A stretch of DNA of 64,000 nucleotides from a virus, in the IMG/VR virus record IMGVR_UViG_3300044627_004527, positions 112,696 to 176,695 of that record. One strand, written 5' to 3'. How positions within the stretch are numbered: the first letter of the stretch is position 1; every line of letters starts with the position of its first letter. A program made the translations under genes and the position numbers. The notes beneath the pieces are model-generated. The model ran no database searches, was not told where the DNA came from, and saw only the letters and a list, made by a program, of their open reading frames with translations. Shown piece by piece: positions 6,920 through 13,337 of the stretch.

Positions 6920-8743
6920 ATGGGTATGAATAAGGACAAGCGCAAGGGACCAGCCAGGGGGCCAAAGTCCATTGTGCAGCTCAACAAGGGCGGCATCCAG
7001 CTCCCCGACGACGCACCACTCTCCATCAACCCTGGCGAGACGTATCCGGTTGAGATCGAGATGCTCCGCACAGGCGTCTACCAGTATTGGTGGCGAGAGA
7101 TCAAGCTCGGTCGTCAGCAGCTCCAGCAGATCGTCGACAACCGCAACGCTGGCCGTCCGCACACCCCACTCTCGTTTGATCTGGATCACAACCCAGGTTC
7201 TGTGGGTGCGGTGGCGTGGCTCGATGATGCAGACGACGCGCTCTACATCCGCAACAAGACGTACACCGATCCTGATGGCGTGGCGCGCACCTGTTATGTG
7301 CTGGTCGGCAAGGTCAATCTGAACTCGCTCGGCTACGCGCTGGTCAAGGACCGTCGCTACAAGTTCTTCAGCGTCGAGATGGCGCTCCAGTACCAAAGCC
7401 AGGAGAAGGTGCGCCGCAGCAGACAGATCAGCCCAGAAGATGACACTTCTGAGTACGAGATGGAAGATCCGAAGGGGTATTGTCTGTTGTCAGGAGCACT
7501 CACAAACCGTCCGTTCATCCCGGACCTCGCGCCCATCAGCCTCTCGGTAGATGGCGCAGCTCCTGTCGAGATGTCTGGTCTCGTCGGTATCGACGATGGA
7601 TCCGACTTCGTCACGTTCGTTCGCGAGAACAAGAAGAGCTCCAAGCCAAAGGGCGCGGCGAAGGCTTCTGATCCGGGTGACGAGGAGGAGGGCGACGAAG
7701 ATGAGATGCCGGACCTTGAGCCGGAGCCTGGTGATGATGAGGACGAAGAGTACAGCGACGTCGCGGCCAGCGAGCCCATCAACCCGCCTATTGGCAACGA
7801 TTTGAATAACCCCCCGGTCAATTTGTCAAAAAACGACATTGACCCCCTGGCCACGCCAGCAGAAGAGAAGGAAGACAAGATGAAGTTCATGCAACTGTTC
7901 GTGACGCTCAGCGCCCTCGCAACACCGGCAGAGCAGCTCGCCAAGATGGACGAGCTCTCGGCGACCTTCTCGACCGATGTCGAGGACCAGAAGCAGATCG
8001 CTGGTTATCGCAAGATGCTGGAGCTCTCGATCGCCAACGACCGCCTCGCCCGCGAGCAGACAGCCAAGGCTTCGATGCTCCAGACCGAGAAGGCCCGTCT
8101 GGAGTCTGAGCAGGTCGAGCTCCGCAAGAAGGCGATGGAGAACGCGCAGCTCAGCTATCAGCAGAGCATCGATCTCTTCGCTCAGGCGCTGCGCACCGAT
8201 GGTCACCACGAGGCGCCAATCAAGGCCATGAGCGAGCTGTTGCTCTCGGTCCACCCCGACGCGCACACCCTGAAGTTCTCGACGGTCACCGGCGACAAGC
8301 AGTTTGAGCTGAAGGATCTGGCCAAGGCCATCTTCGACTCGCTGCCCAACGAGGCTCGTCTCGGCAAGCCTGTGGATGAGACCAAGGTCGCTGAGGTCAC
8401 CCCTGTGGCTGCGCCGACCCCAGAGCAGGTCAAGGCAAGCGAGGTCACCCCGCTCGATCCGTCGAAGCCTGACACCTTCCGCACCCGCTTCAGCGCTGAG
8501 CAGCAGACGCAGATGTTCTCTGCGAACCGCCAGTGGCTTGAGGAGCTGTACGGTCAGAAGTTCAGCCAGGCCTCCGAGATCCCTGTCAGCTTCTGGCAGC
8601 GCTGTGACGACAAGGGCAACTTCCAGAAGAAGGTGCTCGCGCCGGTCGCGCCTCAGCAGGCCGCTCCTACGGGTGAGCCTCCTGTGAAGGCTTCGAGCCT
8701 CAAGGGCCGTCCCGCAGAGCCTGGCATCAACCCCTGGTACTGA
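6920..8743 (+). CDS. prohead protease fused to scaffold (Mu gpI-like), 607 aa
   Basis: The N-terminal 210 residues resemble Mu-type gpI maturation proteases: SFDLDHN (His90), KFFSVEM (Ser151 as likely nucleophile) and SGALTNRPFIPD (about 191-202). A very acidic linker at about 230-290 follows, then a helical scaffold region from about residue 320, rich in Glu, Ala and Gln. The protease cleaves scaffold and capsid precursors during maturation, inside the prohead. The start at ATG 6920 is favoured over GTG 6914 because GGAAGG (6905-6910) is then 9 nt away. The gene sits between portal and decoration genes, the normal order. An internal start at 7880 probably makes the scaffold alone. Confidence 0.85.
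   Translation: MGMNKDKRKGPARGPKSIVQLNKGGIQLPDDAPLSINPGETYPVEIEMLRTGVYQYWWREIKLGRQQLQQIVDNRNAGRPHTPLSFDLDHNPGSVGAVAWLDDADDALYIRNKTYTDPDGVARTCYVLVGKVNLNSLGYALVKDRRYKFFSVEMALQYQSQEKVRRSRQISPEDDTSEYEMEDPKGYCLLSGALTNRPFIPDLAPISLSVDGAAPVEMSGLVGIDDGSDFVTFVRENKKSSKPKGAAKASDPGDEEEGDEDEMPDLEPEPGDDEDEEYSDVAASEPINPPIGNDLNNPPVNLSKNDIDPLATPAEEKEDKMKFMQLFVTLSALATPAEQLAKMDELSATFSTDVEDQKQIAGYRKMLELSIANDRLAREQTAKASMLQTEKARLESEQVELRKKAMENAQLSYQQSIDLFAQALRTDGHHEAPIKAMSELLLSVHPDAHTLKFSTVTGDKQFELKDLAKAIFDSLPNEARLGKPVDETKVAEVTPVAAPTPEQVKASEVTPLDPSKPDTFRTRFSAEQQTQMFSANRQWLEELYGQKFSQASEIPVSFWQRCDDKGNFQKKVLAPVAPQQAAPTGEPPVKASSLKGRPAEPGINPWY
7880..8743 (+). CDS. nested scaffold protein from an internal start, 287 aa
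   Basis: ATG 7880 is in frame with the protease-scaffold gene (codon 321) and is preceded by AAGGA with 7-nt spacing. The product (MKFMQLFVTL...) starts exactly where the acidic linker ends and the helical scaffold region begins. Separate scaffold made from the 3' part of a protease gene is well known (lambda C/Nu3, Mu I/Z). Here it is inferred from the ribosome binding site and domain boundary; no direct proof is possible from sequence. Confidence 0.6.
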   Translation: MKFMQLFVTLSALATPAEQLAKMDELSATFSTDVEDQKQIAGYRKMLELSIANDRLAREQTAKASMLQTEKARLESEQVELRKKAMENAQLSYQQSIDLFAQALRTDGHHEAPIKAMSELLLSVHPDAHTLKFSTVTGDKQFELKDLAKAIFDSLPNEARLGKPVDETKVAEVTPVAAPTPEQVKASEVTPLDPSKPDTFRTRFSAEQQTQMFSANRQWLEELYGQKFSQASEIPVSFWQRCDDKGNFQKKVLAPVAPQQAAPTGEPPVKASSLKGRPAEPGINPWY

Positions 8744-8772
8744 TCCTACCTCGGTCTTCTCAAGAAACAACA

Positions 8773-8788
8773 GGGCGCCATAGCGCCC
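8773..8788 (+). other. intercistronic hairpin before the decoration gene
   Basis: GGGCGC and GCGCCC form a 6-bp stem with a 4-nt loop (CATA). It lacks a U tract, so it is more likely an RNA-stability or partial-termination element than a full terminator. Similar hairpins follow the decoration and capsid genes. Confidence 0.6.
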
Positions 8789-8805
8789 ATGACAAGGTGA
8801 TATGA

Positions 8806-9228
8806 ATGGCACGCACAAACACGGCTGAGGCAGTCAGCATCGAGCGCTACGGCGTCGTCCCCAATCAGAACGAGCGCGGCACCTGCACCGTCTTCATCGA
8901 CGCCAGCGTCGCTGCTGATGCAGTCGGTGGCCACACGCCGACCACAACGCTGCGCGCAGGCCTCGTCCTGACACGCATCAGCGCTTCGGGCCTGTACGCC
9001 CACTTCGACTCGTCCGCCGTCGATGGTCGCGCGAACGAGGAGCACGCTGTGGTCTTGCAGTATGACATCGACCTGACGCGCTACGGCTCGTCCAACGACA
9101 TTGAGGCCGGTGTCCAGTATTCCGGTCCCGTGTCGCTCGCTCAGCTCCTGGTGGGCTCGGGCTTCGTGACCGCAGATGCCAAGAACCTGACGTTCGTCCC
9201 GAACGCCAACCTCGACAGCATCGGCTGA
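8806..9228 (+). CDS. head decoration protein (lambda gpD-like), 140 aa
   Basis: A small beta-rich protein directly upstream of the major capsid gene. The pattern TLRAGLVLTRISASGLYAHF followed by a stretch around HAVVLQYDIDL matches the lambda gpD-type decoration family, whose members have G-x-V-L-x-R-x-x-x-G-K-Y and a later A-x-x-L motif. Such trimers sit on capsid threefold points and stabilise the expanded shell. AAGGTGAT lies 5 nt upstream of the ATG. Hairpins flank the gene on both sides, consistent with a highly expressed single-gene message segment. Confidence 0.8.
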   Translation: MARTNTAEAVSIERYGVVPNQNERGTCTVFIDASVAADAVGGHTPTTTLRAGLVLTRISASGLYAHFDSSAVDGRANEEHAVVLQYDIDLTRYGSSNDIEAGVQYSGPVSLAQLLVGSGFVTADAKNLTFVPNANLDSIG

Positions 9229-9236
9229 CATTAACT

Positions 9237-9257
9237 GGGCGCCGCAAGGCGCCCTTT
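9237..9257 (+). terminator. GCAA-tetraloop hairpin after the decoration gene
   Basis: GGGCGCC and GGCGCCC form a 7-bp stem closed by the stable GNRA loop GCAA, followed by TTT. It may be a leaky terminator or a 3' stabilising structure that raises decoration and capsid mRNA levels. Confidence 0.6.
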
Positions 9258-9309
9258 GGCAGTACAACCAACAAGTCTTCAAAGCCCAAGTGGCAGACAA
9301 GGTGAATAA

Positions 9310-10602
9310 ATGAGCGCTCTGATCAACGCCCCACACTTCCGCACCGACAATATCGACGGCATCATGCAGCGCTGGCAGGCGTTCAACCCACGCTTCCTGT
9401 TCTCGCCGATGATCCCGGTCAACCAGTACGACAAGGACCGCATCGAGATGGAAATCGTGATGCAAGACTTCGGTGGTATGACACCGCTGTCGAGTATCGG
9501 AGCGATGGCTGACGCGATTCGTACATCGAATCGTCGCAGCAAGGTCGAGTCCGAGATCCCCGTCTGGAAGGAGAAGGTCGGCACCTCGCACATCGAGATC
9601 TACGATCGTCGTAAGGTCGGCACCTATGACGCCCTGACGGCGCTCGATGAGCTCCATGCAGCGAAGGAGCGCAAGCTCATGTATCGTCTGGCAGTCCGCA
9701 AGGAGCAGATGATCCGTGACGTGATCTTCTACAACCGCGTGGTCGGTCAGCTCAAGACGGCTGGTCAGTCGGTCCAGTGGGACTACCTGAACCACTCGCC
9801 TGACTTCGAGGTGCAGGCCCAGGTCTCGTGGGACGACAACGCCAACGCCAAGGTTGTCGAGGACATCGCGAACTGGACGAACCACTATCGCAAGCACTCG
9901 GACTACACCCCGTCGAAGCTGCTCCTCCCGAACAGCACATGGATGAAGCTGCGCACGCACGACTTCTTCCAGCAGTTCGCTGTGAACAACTACCAGGCGT
10001 TCAGCGGCAACAACCCGTCTGTCGCGGCGTTCATCCGCGACTACATCGGCGACCTGGAGATCGTGGAGTCGTATGACCGTCTGCCAAGCGTGACGTACAT
10101 CACGGCGACAGTGTCGGCTGGCGCTTCGACGGTCACCGTCCAGAACCCCTACGACTGGGCTGCTGGTGATCAGGCTCGTCTGGTCCGCATCTCGGACGGC
10201 GCGAACGAGATCGTTGAGATCGCGTCCGTCTCTGGCCGCACCCTGACGCTGACTGGCGTGACGACCCTCGCGTATGCGATCGGTGACGACGTCCACGTCA
10301 ACAAGTACACGGTGCCCGAGGGCCTCGGCGTCATCCTGGGCACCAACCCAGAGGCTCCCTTCGACCTCGGTCTGGAGGCGCAGCCTGACGGCGAGCTCCG
10401 CGAGAACTGGCTGGAGATCGTGTCGACCCGCGCGCTCGACTCCATCACCAGCGCTCAGCGCGATCCGAAGCCTGGCCTGTTCATGCAGACGATCGATGAG
10501 CTCGACAAGGAGACGAAGATGCTGTGGACCCTCATGGGTATCAACATGCTGCCTCGCCTCAACGTCGGCAACGCGCACATGGTCTGTGAGCTCTTCTACT
10601 GA
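9310..10602 (+). CDS. major capsid protein with inserted beta domain, 430 aa
   Basis: It belongs to the phage capsid E (lambda E-like) type: position after gpD, and a characteristic start where the protein contacts FSPMIPVNQYDKDRI and then an R-rich E-loop region (about 60-95). The final segment ends in MLPRLNVGNAHMV. Residues about 261-331 form a separate Thr/Val-rich beta domain (VSGRTLTLTGVTTLAYAIG) of a kind often found in surface-exposed phage proteins; it interrupts the P domain before YTVPEGLGVIL. The start is ATG 9310 with AAGGTGA upstream. A UUCG hairpin follows the stop. The capsid assignment is firm; the surface role of the insertion is inferred. Confidence 0.9.
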   Translation: MSALINAPHFRTDNIDGIMQRWQAFNPRFLFSPMIPVNQYDKDRIEMEIVMQDFGGMTPLSSIGAMADAIRTSNRRSKVESEIPVWKEKVGTSHIEIYDRRKVGTYDALTALDELHAAKERKLMYRLAVRKEQMIRDVIFYNRVVGQLKTAGQSVQWDYLNHSPDFEVQAQVSWDDNANAKVVEDIANWTNHYRKHSDYTPSKLLLPNSTWMKLRTHDFFQQFAVNNYQAFSGNNPSVAAFIRDYIGDLEIVESYDRLPSVTYITATVSAGASTVTVQNPYDWAAGDQARLVRISDGANEIVEIASVSGRTLTLTGVTTLAYAIGDDVHVNKYTVPEGLGVILGTNPEAPFDLGLEAQPDGELRENWLEIVSTRALDSITSAQRDPKPGLFMQTIDELDKETKMLWTLMGINMLPRLNVGNAHMVCELFY

Positions 10603-10625
10603 GCTTGAGGCCCGAGTCTAACCCA

Positions 10626-10647
10626 GGGGGCGCTTCGGCGCCCCCTT
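10626..10647 (+). terminator. UUCG-tetraloop hairpin after the capsid gene
   Basis: GGGGGCGC and GCGCCCCC form an 8-bp GC-only stem closed by UUCG, followed by only two T. The stem is strong enough to pause polymerase and protect the 3' end, but the short U tract suggests readthrough into the following genes. Confidence 0.7.
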
Positions 10648-10667
10648 ATCTGTCTAAAGGCATGTAA

Positions 10668-11231
10668 ATGAGCAAGAAGTACATTCAGATCCTCGCTGGC
10701 AAGAACCTGATCGTCGCAGGCTGCAACCTGAAGATCGGTGATGTCATCAGACCAGATCACCCGCGCTATGATCAGATCCTGCGCGGGATCCCTGTTGCGG
10801 CGTCGCACGTCGCTCAGAGCGCAGCAGAGATCAACAAGCGCACCCGCATCCTCGTTTGTGACGAGGCCGATCTCCAGGACGTGAAGCACCAGACCCTGGA
10901 GGATCGCTTCCCGAATCTGAACAAGCCTTCGCCGTCTGACCTGTTGGCAATCGAGAGGCGCCGCAACGAGGATCTGGCCCACGGCGTCCCGCATGTGGTG
11001 GCAGAGGAGGAGGCCCGTCTGGCCCGTCTCAAGCTTGAGATGGAGGGGCCGAAGACGCGCCCACAGGGCACAGTGAGCGAGCCACGGCTCGTCGATGCCC
11101 CGGAGCCCGTTCAGGTGGCGGCTGACCCCGCTCCTGAGCTCGATGCGGTTGAGGCGCCAGCGAAGCGCAAGGGAGGCCGTCCCCGCAAGGAGGCTGCCGC
11201 AGACAGTGATGACAGCCCCAAGGGCGACTGA
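10668..11231 (+). CDS. hypothetical protein with basic RGRP-like tail, 187 aa
   Basis: This gene follows the capsid gene and its hairpin. The N-terminal 60 residues are compact (YIQILAGKNLIVAGCNLKIGD); the middle is a helical Arg/Glu segment (about 95-125); the C-terminus is Pro/Ala/Glu rich and ends with KRKGGRPRKEA, similar to an AT-hook, which could touch DNA. No family is recognised. Its place matches where some phages encode a head-fibre or capsid accessory protein, but the role is unknown. Confidence 0.65.
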   Translation: MSKKYIQILAGKNLIVAGCNLKIGDVIRPDHPRYDQILRGIPVAASHVAQSAAEINKRTRILVCDEADLQDVKHQTLEDRFPNLNKPSPSDLLAIERRRNEDLAHGVPHVVAEEEARLARLKLEMEGPKTRPQGTVSEPRLVDAPEPVQVAADPAPELDAVEAPAKRKGGRPRKEAAADSDDSPKGD

Positions 11232-11233
11232 CA

Positions 11234-11253
11234 CCCTCTTCGAGAGGGGGAGT
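11234..11253 (+). promoter_or_regulatory. hairpin overlapping the holin-like gene's ribosome binding site
   Basis: CCCTCT (11234-11239) pairs with AGAGGG (11243-11248) across a 3-nt TCG loop. The right arm overlaps the GAGGGGGAG Shine-Dalgarno of the gene starting at 11259. It may therefore limit translation of the holin-like protein. Confidence 0.45.
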
Positions 11254-11258
11254 AAAAA

Positions 11259-11645
11259 ATGGAAACCATCCTCAGCTACCTCTCTCAGCTAGGAGAGCTT
11301 CAGAAGGCTCTCACAGCAATCCTCGGCTTCGATCCCATCCTCGGGCTTCCTGTTCTGATGGCGGTGTCGATCCTGAGGAGCCTGTTCGACATGAAGGTCC
11401 ATGCTGGAGCAAAGAAGACCTTCCTGACAATGTCGAGCCTCGTCGCATCGTTTGCCATGCACCTGCTGACCTCTACGGGGCAGGACTGGCAGACGATTGT
11501 CAAGCACTCTCTGGTGCTCGCGGCGCTGGTCTCCTTCTCTTACAACGCCCTCAAAGGCATCATCCAGTGGGCCATCGACAAGACCTTCCAGCGTCTTGAG
11601 GCATCCACTGGTAAGAGCTACGACGAGCCGGAGAATCCGCTATGA
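11259..11645 (+). CDS. holin-like membrane protein, 128 aa
   Basis: Three hydrophobic segments are visible at about residues 24-43, 53-71 and 82-101, with a short charged C-terminus. The size and three-span pattern resemble class I holins, which permeabilise the inner membrane. It is followed by two small membrane-anchored proteins that resemble spanins, which supports a lysis role. Against this, no endolysin gene is seen in the window, and the place between capsid and connector genes is unusual. The start has a strong GGGGGAG site partly inside a hairpin. The stop overlaps the next ATG. Confidence 0.5.
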   Translation: METILSYLSQLGELQKALTAILGFDPILGLPVLMAVSILRSLFDMKVHAGAKKTFLTMSSLVASFAMHLLTSTGQDWQTIVKHSLVLAALVSFSYNALKGIIQWAIDKTFQRLEASTGKSYDEPENPL

Positions 11646-11989
11646 TCGACACAGAACAGATCCAGACCCTTTGGGGCCAGATCCGCTGGTTTGTCTTGTT
11701 CGCCTTCTGTGCAGTCCTGGCCTACGTCGCGCGCGGCTTTGGGTCAAGCTCCAAGCAGGAGAAGTACAAAGAGACGCTGGACCAGTATCGAGACAAGAAG
11801 CTTGATGACATCCTTGTTCGCGAGCAGATCGTCATCGAGCAACGCGACAGCAAGGTCCAGGCTCAGGCCGAGGAGGCGCTCGCCAGAGTCGCAGAGAAAG
11901 AGCTCGACATGGTGCGACTCGACAATGAGCGGCGAGCGAGGGTGCGGGGGATGACCCCACGAGAGATCAGCGAGGCTCTCAACAAATGA
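11642..11989 (+). CDS. membrane-anchored coiled-coil protein (i-spanin-like), 115 aa
   Basis: One N-terminal transmembrane segment (about residues 15-33, WFVLFAFCAVLAYVA) is followed by a long charged coiled coil rich in Lys, Glu and Gln (about 38-105). This is the layout of Rz-type inner-membrane spanins, which bridge to the outer membrane at lysis. The gene overlaps both neighbours by 4 nt. Other membrane-anchored coiled-coil proteins would look alike, so the spanin role is an inference from architecture and neighbours. Confidence 0.5.
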   Translation: MIDTEQIQTLWGQIRWFVLFAFCAVLAYVARGFGSSSKQEKYKETLDQYRDKKLDDILVREQIVIEQRDSKVQAQAEEALARVAEKELDMVRLDNERRARVRGMTPREISEALNK

Positions 11990-12447
11990 AGATTGATACA
12001 GTGAGGGTCGTGACGGCAGTGGTCGTCACGACCCTTCTGGCTTTTGCAGCCGACGCCGACACAAAGAAGCGCATCTATAAAGACGTGTACGACGACAAGG
12101 GTATCGTCCCACTGGCCGTTGAGCTGGACGGCGAGATCTACGTCCTTGTCAGTGAGGACAAGGCCAGGGAGCGAGAAGGCGAGCTGTCCGAGTGTCGTCT
12201 CAAGATGCCATATCAGCGAGACATCATCGATCAGCAGCGCATCGCGATCGAGAAGCTCAGTGAGCTGGCGGCTGATCGTAAACAAGATCTCTCTGTCTGC
12301 GTCGAAGACAGGCGACAGGCTCACCGAGAGCTTTCAAAGCTCGCTCAGAGGGAGCAGCCTTTTTTCGAGAAGACCCAGGTAAACCAGGCGCTGGGTTTCG
12401 CTGTATGCGCGGCAACATTCGCTGTCTGGCAATGGAGTGATCAGTAA
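11986..12447 (+). CDS. exported protein with N-terminal signal and C-terminal membrane segment, 153 aa
   Basis: The N-terminus (about residues 6-24) is a signal-like hydrophobic stretch ending in AFAADA. A mixed domain, a coiled-coil segment with paired Cys (ECRLK, SVCVEDRR), and a C-terminal hydrophobic stretch (about 130-148) follow. No lipobox is seen, so it is not a standard o-spanin. It is translationally coupled to the coiled-coil gene upstream (ATGA) and to the next gene (TAATG). A part in the lysis complex is plausible; an unrelated virion or membrane role is equally possible. Confidence 0.5.
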   Translation: MKIDTVRVVTAVVVTTLLAFAADADTKKRIYKDVYDDKGIVPLAVELDGEIYVLVSEDKAREREGELSECRLKMPYQRDIIDQQRIAIEKLSELAADRKQDLSVCVEDRRQAHRELSKLAQREQPFFEKTQVNQALGFAVCAATFAVWQWSDQ

Positions 12448-13337
12448 TGCCTACATATTGCACGTTGAACGACGTAAAGAAGATCCTTCGCTCCTCGGGA
12501 CGCGAGGGTGTTCGCTTTAGCGAGAACGCCTTCAAGCGAGTGACAGTCGAGATGCGCGCTGACGTCGCAGCGGGCAATCAGTTCCGAAACAACCAGAAGG
12601 GCGCGACGGACTTTGTTGGCGGCTTCAACTGGGCTGTCCTGACCTATGCCTCATCGCTGGCGGGCCGAGTGCAGCTCCAGATTGTCTTCAGCTCGCCGAC
12701 AGACTTCGATGTATACCACAACCGATGGACGCTGGATGGTTACGATGAGCGCCAGATCCTTTACGGCTCGGGCTCCATCGGCGCCTCTTTTGATTACCAG
12801 GGGCTCATCACGATCCCGAGTACGGCATGGATCGGCACCTTCCAGAGAGGATCTGTCGTGAAGATCGACTTCGAGGTTGACATCTCGAACGACGACGCAG
12901 AATACTTCCTGGAGAACACCGAGATCGACATCGACAACATGTGCGCTGGAGGTCGTCTACACTACCTCCAGCCAGGTGAGGACCGTCTGTTCGTATCGCC
13001 AGACATCCCGCCAGCGATCAAGATGGTCGCCGAGTTCTTGTCGGCGTATTACATCTACTCGGGTGTCTTTGCCTCTGAGGTTGCGGATAAGACTGGCAAT
13101 GGTCAGGCGCACTTCTCTGAGCGATGGAAGGCAACCGCGCTGCGAACGCTCGCCACCTACATCGCCCACAAGACAAGGCTTCCTCCATCGACAAGAGCGA
13201 TTGGAGACAAGCTCCAGGACAACATGCTCACTCTGGTAAGAGAGTGGAACACTCGACGTATGCTGTCACCATGTGACTTCAAGAAGATCTACCCTTGCCC
13301 CGATACCTGCCTTACAGAGGATCCCGATCATGGCTAA
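12447..13337 (+). CDS. putative head-tail adaptor/completion protein, 296 aa
   Basis: The N-terminus (YCTLNDVKKILRS) resembles the opening of phage gp6/DUF1320-type connector proteins, which form a ring under the portal. The centre is expanded by a beta-rich segment (about 65-165), and the C-terminal part is helical (about 190-270), as in those proteins. The position after capsid genes and before the tail terminator fits a head completion role. It starts within the stop of the previous gene (TAATG) and overlaps the next start by 8 nt. The family match is weak, so the call depends on position. Confidence 0.45.
   Translation: MPTYCTLNDVKKILRSSGREGVRFSENAFKRVTVEMRADVAAGNQFRNNQKGATDFVGGFNWAVLTYASSLAGRVQLQIVFSSPTDFDVYHNRWTLDGYDERQILYGSGSIGASFDYQGLITIPSTAWIGTFQRGSVVKIDFEVDISNDDAEYFLENTEIDIDNMCAGGRLHYLQPGEDRLFVSPDIPPAIKMVAEFLSAYYIYSGVFASEVADKTGNGQAHFSERWKATALRTLATYIAHKTRLPPSTRAIGDKLQDNMLTLVREWNTRRMLSPCDFKKIYPCPDTCLTEDPDHG

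Noticed and set aside
8746-10578. 610-aa minus-strand open frame opposite the capsid gene
   Set aside because: It spans two well-supported plus-strand genes and their intergenic hairpins; not a real gene.
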